Positions 58,542 to 64,000 of a stretch of DNA of 64,000 nucleotides are shown piece after piece. Within the stretch, counting starts at the first letter, position 1, and each line of letters opens with the position of its first letter. The stretch comes from Streptomyces sp. NBC_01268 (GTDB lineage Bacteria > Actinomycetota > Actinomycetes > Streptomycetales > Streptomycetaceae), in NCBI RefSeq assembly GCF_036240795.1, contig NZ_CP108454.1, positions 186,001 to 250,000 on the forward strand, in the 5' to 3' direction. A program made the translations under genes and the position numbers. Under the pieces are notes generated by a model, which saw only the letters and a program-made list of their open reading frames with translations, searched no databases and was not told the origin of the DNA.

Positions 58542-60023
58542 TCAAGGCGCCTGGGAATGACCGGTGTTGTACAGATCGACCATCGTCCGCACAGAAGGCG
58601 GCAGCCATGCGTCGGGCGGCGACGTGTGCGGAGAGAGGTGTGCGAGTACCTCGGTGGGTGTGGGACGCCGGGCGGGGTCATGGTCGAGGCATCGGGTGAC
58701 GATGCCGACGAAGCTCGACGGCAACAGGCCGAGGGCCGACTCCAGGGACTGCCCGTCCGCGAGCGGCACGACTCCGGCGGCATGGCACAGCACCATGCCG
58801 AACGCGTAGAGGTCCGAGGCACGCGTGATCGGTGCGCCGGTGAGCTGTTCCGGCGCGAGGAAGCCCTGGGTGCCGATCACGTAGTTCGTTCGGGTGAGTG
58901 CGGTGCCGTCGAGCGATCGGGCGATTCCGAAGTCGATGATCCGAGGGCCTGAGGCGGAGATGATGATGTTGGAGGGTTTCAGGTCACGGTGGACGATGCC
59001 GCAGGCGTGGATGCGTTCGAGTGCTTCGGCGACGCCGGCGGCGAGGGTGTGCAGGGTTCTTGTGGGCAGGGCACCCTGCTGCCTGAGGACGTCGTCCAGT
59101 GACGGGCCGGGGATGTACTCGGTGGCCAGCCAGAGCGGGTTGCCGCGGGAGGCCGCGTCGACCACCGGTGCGGTGTGGAATCCGCCGACACGGCGTGCGG
59201 CTTCGATCTCGCGGGTGAACCGCTCCCGGAACGTCGGGTCCGCGGCGAACTCCGACCGGATGACCTTGACCGCGACCAGGCGTTGCCCGGGCGACCGGCC
59301 GAGATAGACCGTGCCCATCCCTCCTTCGCCCAGCACGGCCGTCAGTTGGTAGCGGCCGATACGGCGAGGATCGTCCTGTCGCAGCGGCCGGTGTCCGGGC
59401 GCGGAGCCTGCCTGGGCGGCTGACTGCGGTGCGCTGCGGACCGCTCCGCCCCCGCCGGCGGCAGAGGCGGCGCGCTGGTTCCGGTCGGTGTGCCTCTGCC
59501 CTTCCGCCGCAGGCCGGGTGGGCGGTTCGATCGCCTCGAACTCGACGCGGTGGACGCTGACGCCCCAACGTGCGGTGGCCTCGTCCAGCACGCCGCGCAG
59601 GGCTGCGGTGATCACCCCGCGGGAGGTCAGGGTCCGTTCCAGCTCCATGCCGCTGACGATGCTCCGCAACGAGGTGACAGCGAGCTGCTCGATCGCCTGG
59701 ATGTAGCTCGCGACTTCGTAGGTGGCGGACCGCGCGTCGGTGACCTGGTACGTGATGACGACGCCGATGTCGACGACCCGGCTGTCCCGCGTGATCAGCT
59801 GTTGCGGCGGAATCGTCAGTGCCTGTTCCCGCAGGTCGACCCGGTTGCGGATGCTGTCGACGGCCGGGACGACGAAGTTCAGGCCGGCGCTGAGGGTACG
59901 GGCGTAGCGCCCGAAGCGCTCCACGATGACGACGGTCGTCTCCGGAACGACCTGGACCGTCTTGACCAGGGTGATGAAGAAGAGCACCGTCAGAATGATC
60001 AGGACGATGACGATCGGTTCCAC
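58542..60023 (-). CDS. SPFH (band 7) domain fused to Ser/Thr protein kinase
   Basis: A single 493-residue frame. Residues 1-20 are a membrane helix. Residues 21-168 are a stomatin/prohibitin-type SPFH domain (VIVERFGRYARTLSAGLNFV, DLREQALTIPPQQLITRDSR, SGMELERTLTSRGVITAALR, VLDEATARWGVSVHRVEFEA). A Gln/Ala/Gly-rich linker spans about 169-220. The Hanks-type kinase (about 224-480) has GEGGMGTVYLG, K253, E272/E274, HRDLKPSN with D347, DFG at 364-366 and GTQGFLAPE, so it looks active. The normal SPFH C-terminal coiled coil is lost at EAIEPP. No start codon with a ribosome site lies in the linker, so separate translation of the kinase is unlikely. Both parts are common alone; the fusion is unusual. 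Confidence 0.9.
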   Translation of the reverse strand: MEPIVIVLIILTVLFFITLVKTVQVVPETTVVIVERFGRYARTLSAGLNFVVPAVDSIRNRVDLREQALTIPPQQLITRDSRVVDIGVVITYQVTDARSATYEVASYIQAIEQLAVTSLRSIVSGMELERTLTSRGVITAALRGVLDEATARWGVSVHRVEFEAIEPPTRPAAEGQRHTDRNQRAASAAGGGGAVRSAPQSAAQAGSAPGHRPLRQDDPRRIGRYQLTAVLGEGGMGTVYLGRSPGQRLVAVKVIRSEFAADPTFRERFTREIEAARRVGGFHTAPVVDAASRGNPLWLATEYIPGPSLDDVLRQQGALPTRTLHTLAAGVAEALERIHACGIVHRDLKPSNIIISASGPRIIDFGIARSLDGTALTRTNYVIGTQGFLAPEQLTGAPITRASDLYAFGMVLCHAAGVVPLADGQSLESALGLLPSSFVGIVTRCLDHDPARRPTPTEVLAHLSPHTSPPDAWLPPSVRTMVDLYNTGHSQAP

Positions 60024-60426
60024 AGTGGCTCCCCCTGCCCCTCTGGTTTCCCTGTGCTGGCGTCGGCTCGTGCCGCGCGCAGCCTTCCAGATCTACCACA
60101 CCAGGAGGCGGGTGTTCAGATGCCTCCGCGTATTCACCCCCGGCGCCGAAGCAGCCGGCGGCGGCCGGTACGCCTGCTCGGCGTGGTGGCCCAAAATGCC
60201 GAGCGCGAGGTGCTCGTTCGTGCCGGTGACGGTGAGACCGGCTCCTTGGAGCCACTGCTGGACGGCCTTGCCTGCGCGGCCGGTATCCCGGCGGCGAGTG
60301 CCAGGGAATTGAGGAGAGGGCTCCCCCGGTCGCCTGCCGTCCTGGGCGCGTCTGGGCCTGCATCTCCACCCGTACCTCCACCCGTGGGTGCAGGTGTCAC
60401 GAGGCGGCCTTCAACATGCTGGATCC
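60024..60426. other. intergenic region between SPFH-kinase and membrane protein genes
   Basis: No gene was found in these 403 bases between divergent genes. Frames in both directions (for example from 60186 rightward, VAQNAEREVLVRAGDGETGS) look partly protein-like but match nothing I know and lack ribosome sites. Promoters for both flanking genes must lie here; none was identified. Confidence 0.45.
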
Positions 60427-60981
60427 ATGACTCTCACCGACTGGCTCGTCGACATCGCGCTCATCCTCGTCGTCTTCCGGCAGCTGCGGGAAGGACGGCT
60501 GGGGCCCAAGTCCTACCTGATCCCTCTGGGGATCGTGGCGTTCTTCGCCTCCCAGTACCTGGACGGCATACCTACGGAGGGTAACGATCTGCTGCTCATC
60601 GGCGTGACGGCCGGTGTGGGAGCCGCGCTCGGCGTCGCCGGTGGTGTGTTCACCCGGATCCGCGTGCTGGACGGCGACCTGATGATCAAGGCCGGGGCGA
60701 TCTCGGCGGTCCTGTGGGTGCTCGGCATGGGCTCCCGGCTGGCGTTCCAGCTGTGGGTCGAGCACGGGGGCGCCGATGACGTCGGCAGGTTCAGCCTCGC
60801 GCACCGGATCACCGGCCAGCAGGCATGGGTCACCGCGCTTCTGCTGATGGCGGTCGCCGAGGTCGTCACCCGTCTGGCCACGATCTTCGTCCGCAGCCGG
60901 ATGGTGGCCCGTGCGCCCGGTACGCCCCGTACGCCTCAGCCCGGGACGCCGAGCATGCCGCTCACCGGTCGGCTCAAGTGA
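60427..60981 (+). CDS. integral membrane protein, DUF1453-like
   Basis: A 184-residue protein with about five hydrophobic helices (LVDIALILVVFRQLREG, SYLIPLGIVAFFASQYL, LLIGVTAGVGAALGVAGGVF, AGAISAVLWVLGMGSRLAFQ, AWVTALLLMAVAEVVTRLAT) and a Pro-rich tail. The layout is similar to CcdC/DUF1453 proteins. ATG 60427 opens it. The stop overlaps the kinase gene's GTG at 60978, so it is the first gene of a three-gene operon with the NarL-type pair and may be its sensor partner. Confidence 0.82.
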   Translation: MTLTDWLVDIALILVVFRQLREGRLGPKSYLIPLGIVAFFASQYLDGIPTEGNDLLLIGVTAGVGAALGVAGGVFTRIRVLDGDLMIKAGAISAVLWVLGMGSRLAFQLWVEHGGADDVGRFSLAHRITGQQAWVTALLLMAVAEVVTRLATIFVRSRMVARAPGTPRTPQPGTPSMPLTGRLK

Positions 60982-60983
60982 TC

Positions 60984-62183
60984 ATGGCGTATCGTCACAG
61001 CATGCCCCTGAGGAACCCATGGTCTCCCGGCAGCGTCGAGGGAGCCGGGCCTGGTCTCACGGAGCGCAGCCGGGTTGCTCCGTGGGTGTGGACGGCGGTT
61101 CTCCTCGTCGCCCAGATCCTCACCCTTCGGCCGCTGGGTCTCAGTGGCCGTGGTCTCGCCGTGACGGTGCTCTTCGTCGTCAACTTCGGTGTCTTCGCGC
61201 TGCGGCTCGTTCCCCGGAGACTGCTGCCCGACCGCCTCCTTCTTCCTCTGATGGTGGTCGGGGTCGCGGCGGTGGCGGGCCTGCTGGCCGTCGCGGACAC
61301 GGGGACGGCGTCGCTCTTCGCCTTCTTCCTCGCCGCTTACATCGGCTACCGGCTGAGCGTCAAGCCGGCCGTGGCTCTCGCGGTGGCACTGAGCCTCCTG
61401 TGCGGCGCCGCTCTGGCGTTCCGTGCCGACCCGGGCCAGCAGGGACTGCTCTTCATGGCCGGGTTGTCGACCGGCGCCCTGGTGCTGGCGGGAATGTCGG
61501 GGCGGAGCCGGAGCCAGGCCGTCGAGGCCGCGATCGCGGCCGCCGCAGCGTCCGAGCGGGCCGCCCGCGCCGAAGCCCGCACCTTGGTGCTGACCGAACG
61601 AAGCAACGTGGCACGGGACGTCCACGACGTACTCGCACACTCCTTGGCCGGCATCAACATGCAGCTCGAACTGGCGGACGCACTGATCGAGGTCGGCGAG
61701 ACGGAGAAGGCGCGGGAGGCGACCGCCCGGGCTCAGAGCCTGGTGAGGGAGAGCCTGAAGCAGGCGCAGTGGACGGTGCGTGCGCTGCGCGAGGAGGACC
61801 TGCCCCTGCTGGAGAGTCTCACCGCCATGCTGGAGTCGTCCGGTCACCGTCAGGCCCTCACGGTGACCGGAACGGTGCGTGAGCTGCCCACGCAGACCGC
61901 GCACAACCTCCTGCGGATCGCGCAGGAGGCCCTGACCAACGCGACCCGACACGCGCCTGGCGGCACGGTGCGCGTGACGGTTTCGTACGAGGAGAAGACG
62001 ACCACCTTGAGCATTCTCAACGGGCCGGCGACGCTGCCGGTGTCCACGGGCGCGGGCAGCGGGATGGGGCTGATCGGCATCCGCGAGCGCGTCGCCCTCA
62101 TGAACGGGACGGTGACGACGGGGCCCGTGCCGTCCGGCCCCCAGCGGGGGCACTGGAAGGTCGAAGCGGTGATTCCGGCATGA
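60984..62183 (+). CDS. NarL-type sensor histidine kinase
   Basis: A 399-residue kinase. Five or six hydrophobic helices occupy residues 33-170, with no clear extracytoplasmic domain. The HisKA_3 dimerisation domain has H214 in NVARDVHDVLAHSLAGINMQ. The ATPase domain has RIAQEALTNATRHA as N-box and GMGLIGIRERVALMNG as G-box. The start is uncertain: ATG 60984 is used here, GTG 60978 would overlap the previous stop, and ATG 61002 is also in frame. Its stop overlaps the regulator start. Signal unknown. Confidence 0.93.
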   Translation: MAYRHSMPLRNPWSPGSVEGAGPGLTERSRVAPWVWTAVLLVAQILTLRPLGLSGRGLAVTVLFVVNFGVFALRLVPRRLLPDRLLLPLMVVGVAAVAGLLAVADTGTASLFAFFLAAYIGYRLSVKPAVALAVALSLLCGAALAFRADPGQQGLLFMAGLSTGALVLAGMSGRSRSQAVEAAIAAAAASERAARAEARTLVLTERSNVARDVHDVLAHSLAGINMQLELADALIEVGETEKAREATARAQSLVRESLKQAQWTVRALREEDLPLLESLTAMLESSGHRQALTVTGTVRELPTQTAHNLLRIAQEALTNATRHAPGGTVRVTVSYEEKTTTLSILNGPATLPVSTGAGSGMGLIGIRERVALMNGTVTTGPVPSGPQRGHWKVEAVIPA

Positions 62184-62848
62184 CCGGGTCGGCAACGGCC
62201 TCTCCCCCGATCAACGTCGTCATCGCCGACGACCAGGCCGCCGTGCGCGAGCCGCTCGCGATGGTCCTCGCACTGGCCGGAGACATCAGCGTCGTGGCGA
62301 CCGCCGCCAACGGCCGCGAAGTGCTGGACATCGTCGCCGCGGAACCGGTCGACGTCGTGCTGATGGACCTCCGCATGCCCGAGATGGACGGCACCGAGGC
62401 GACACGTCGGCTGAGCGAAGCCCACCCGGACGTGGCCGTGGTCGTCCTCACGACGTTCGCCGACGACGACTCGATCATGGCGGCGCTCGCCGCGGGTGCC
62501 CGTGGCTATCTGACGAAGAACGCGGGCCGTGAGGACATCGCCCGCGCGATCCGCGCCGCCGCGGCCGGCCAGTCGGTCCTGGATCACGAGGTGCGCAATC
62601 GCCTGCTCGCCGCCGTGACCGGGGCGCAACGCTCCGCGCCGGGTGAACCCCTGCCCGACGACCTGACCCCGCGCGAGCGCGAGGTGCTGGCCCTGATCGG
62701 GGAGGGACTCCCGAACCGGGCGATCGCCGAGCGGCTCTTCATCAGCGAGGCCACGGTCAAGACGCACATCAACAACCTGTTCGCCAAGGCCCGCATCCGG
62801 GACCGGGCGGATGCCGTGCGACGGGCCATCGCCGCCGGACTGGCGTGA
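62180..62848 (+). CDS. NarL/LuxR-family response regulator
   Basis: A 222-residue regulator. The receiver has VIADDQA, phosphoacceptor D63 in VVLMDLRMPEMDG, the Thr in VVLTTFAD and the lysine in GYLTKNAG. The C-terminal LuxR helix-turn-helix has LTPREREVLALIGEGLPNRA, then IAERLFISEATVKTHINNLF. Its ATG overlaps the kinase stop (ATGA). Partner of the preceding kinase. Confidence 0.96.
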   Translation: MTGSATASPPINVVIADDQAAVREPLAMVLALAGDISVVATAANGREVLDIVAAEPVDVVLMDLRMPEMDGTEATRRLSEAHPDVAVVVLTTFADDDSIMAALAAGARGYLTKNAGREDIARAIRAAAAGQSVLDHEVRNRLLAAVTGAQRSAPGEPLPDDLTPREREVLALIGEGLPNRAIAERLFISEATVKTHINNLFAKARIRDRADAVRRAIAAGLA

Positions 62849-62929
62849 GTGCCGCGACCGTGCCGGCCGGGGCCCGGGTCGGCGGACCGGGTTGCGTCGT
62901 CGAGGCGGGCTGCGTCGTCGCGCCGGGCG

Positions 62930-63457
62930 TCAGCTCGCGCGGGCGGCGCGTCGCAGGCGGGCGCGGGCCGGGTCCTGGGTGGGGCGGGTGGACGGTGCGG
63001 GGTGGGCGTGCGGGGCGCCGCGGACGAAGAGGGTGACGGAGACGCCCTCGGTGAAGCCGTTGCGCCGCATCATCGCCGCGGACGCCTCGTTGCTGCTCTC
63101 CACGTCGGTGATGATGCGTGAGGCGCCCGCCGCGAAGAGGGCGTCACAGCAGTGCTCCACCAGCGCGCTCGCGACGCCACGGCCGCGGGCGCGTTCCTCC
63201 AGGGCGATCCACTCCAGGTAGCCCCAGTCCTCTCTTTCGTCGTACGAGAGGGAGCCGAGGACGAAGCCGAGCAGCCCCTGATCGTCGCGGGCGACCCAGC
63301 AGGCGTCCGGTCGGGCGTCCCAGTGCGCCGCCACCGAGGACAGCGACCAGGAGGTGTACGGCATCGCCTTGACGTCGTAGACCCGGTGTCCGAGGTCGAG
63401 CACGTCGTGGAGGTGGACCAGTTCCAGCGGGACGATCTCGACTGCGCTCTCACCCAT
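62930..63457 (-). CDS. GNAT family N-acetyltransferase
   Basis: A 175-residue acetyltransferase. The N-terminal half has VPLELVHLHDVLDLGHRVYD and ACWVARDDQGLLGFVLGSLS; the acetyl-CoA loop is EERARGRGVASALVEHCCDA; motif B is ITDVESSNEASAAMMRRNGF. The Arg-rich tail is extra. The start is not certain: 63457 begins MGESAVEIVPLE, near the family start, but in-frame ATG 63484 is possible and neither has a good ribosome site. Acceptor unknown. Confidence 0.87.
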   Translation of the reverse strand: MGESAVEIVPLELVHLHDVLDLGHRVYDVKAMPYTSWSLSSVAAHWDARPDACWVARDDQGLLGFVLGSLSYDEREDWGYLEWIALEERARGRGVASALVEHCCDALFAAGASRIITDVESSNEASAAMMRRNGFTEGVSVTLFVRGAPHAHPAPSTRPTQDPARARLRRAARAS

Positions 63458-63754
63458 GGAAGCGATGATGACAGAAGATGACATGACCGGATGGAAGGCA
63501 TTCCGCATCCTTTGTTCTCGTCGCTGACGAGTCGGGCGTTCGCGGGACGCTTCAGCCGGGGGGCGCGCCGTCGGGTCTCTCCCGGCACCGAGGGTCGTCC
63601 CGGCCGTCACGGGCTGCGATGGCGGGGCTTCGCCGGGCGTCCTAGGCTGGGGAACCGTACGCAGGACCACATGTCGAATGCACCCGTCGAATCCACGATC
63701 CGCATGTCGGACCGTACTTTTCGGCGGGTACGCCCTGGCGGAGGGGTGAGTGAC

Positions 63755-64000
63755 GTGAGCGCTTCCCAGGATGAGGCGGGCGGACGCGAGACCCGGGTCG
63801 GGCCCGCACCCGTGGGGGAGCCCGAGTTCGAGCCGTATCACCACCCGGCCGCGGGCTGGGGTGCCGCCAAGAGCGTGACCCGCTTCATGTCGCGCGAGGG
63901 CGCCCTCGTCGACGGGCCCCGCGCCATCCTGCGGATGAACCACGAGAACACCGGCTTCGACTGTCCGGGATGTGCCTGGCCCGACGACACCAAGGGCCTG
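63755..64000 (+). CDS. FdhF/YdeP-type molybdopterin oxidoreductase, N-terminal part
   Basis: The gene runs past the window end, so only 82 codons are seen. From GTG 63755 (GGAGGGG eight bases before) the frame reads EFEPYHHPAAGWGAAKSVTR, ILRMNHENTGFDCPGCAWPD, the typical start of the YdeP group of formate-dehydrogenase-like molybdoenzymes. In that group the FDCPGCAWPD cysteines bind an iron-sulfur cluster. It would be a large cytosolic enzyme of about 760 residues with unknown substrate. Another GTG at 63746 is too close to the ribosome site. Confidence 0.9.
   Translation, partial: MSASQDEAGGRETRVGPAPVGEPEFEPYHHPAAGWGAAKSVTRFMSREGALVDGPRAILRMNHENTGFDCPGCAWPDDTKGL

Noticed and set aside
1..64000. 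CRISPR arrays, complete insertion sequences, prophage genes
   Set aside because: No regularly spaced repeats of CRISPR size, no transposase DDE frame and no phage structural gene were seen.

Overview
This window is very GC-rich DNA with strong third-codon G/C bias, GTG and TTG starts, GTGA/ATGA coupled stop-starts and actinobacterial gene families (DUF6479, two-component pairs, mycelial-type secreted hydrolases, a SPFH protein, PKN-type kinase). It is almost certainly a Streptomyces chromosome. Many secreted or accessory enzymes and at least eight broken genes suggest a chromosome-arm setting rather than the core, although a single initiator tRNA gene and a cold-shock gene also lie here.

Layout. 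1-2.8 kb: end of an operon with an ABC exporter (cut by the window edge), an S26 signal peptidase and two small secreted proteins with a shared four-cysteine layout, closed by a strong terminator. 2.8-7.1 kb: decayed DNA, a frameshifted PucR-type regulator, a type B carboxylesterase and a secreted PETase/chlorophyllase-like hydrolase. 7.2-17.3 kb: a compact redox/glycosyl block: a cytochrome b-sulfite-oxidase fusion, a GT87 mannosyltransferase-like protein, a methyltransferase, a TIGR04282-type transferase and a GT2 transferase, an OmpR-type two-component pair, a zinc-ribbon-bearing epimerase, and a second cytochrome b plus MsrP-like molybdoenzyme. 17.4-25 kb: a TetR gene with a perfect palindromic operator, an esterase of the beta-lactamase fold, a coupled pair of unknown membrane proteins, a LysR/SDR divergent pair, a VOC protein and an M20 amidohydrolase pseudogene.

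25.3-28.5 kb: a minimal class II lanthipeptide locus: precursor (four cysteines in the last 13 residues), two hairpins, then a complete LanM. No dedicated exporter or leader protease is adjacent. 28.5-41 kb: truncated genes, an NHL beta-propeller, a RibD-like reductase, a DUF4360 protein, a GH16-CBM13 glucanase behind an 11-bp phased repeat, a WYL regulator, and a large SGNH esterase fused to FG-GAP repeats. 41-49.4 kb: small soluble enzymes (PemK-like toxin, GNAT, VOC, methyltransferase, DUF3291, DUF4291), a GlxA-type regulator divergent from a saccharopine-dehydrogenase-like protein, and a TetR/flavin-monooxygenase pair fused by a deletion. 49.5-57.3 kb: initiator tRNA-fMet, cold-shock protein, a gyrase-B-like ATPase without TOPRIM domain, an ATP-grasp protein, cupin, headless LysR, MFS exporter, headless TetR and an SGNH hydrolase. 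57.3-64 kb: an LLM flavoenzyme, a single-ORF fusion of a membrane-anchored SPFH (band 7) domain to an apparently intact Ser/Thr kinase, a membrane protein with a coupled NarL-type two-component pair, a GNAT enzyme and the start of a YdeP-type molybdoenzyme.

The items most deserving follow-up are the SPFH-kinase fusion, the orphan LanA/LanM pair, the exporter-signal-peptidase-paired secreted protein operon, the degenerate gyrase-B-like protein, and the pattern of regulators that have lost exactly their DNA-binding end. All functional statements rest on reading translated sequence and motif recall; no searches were run.
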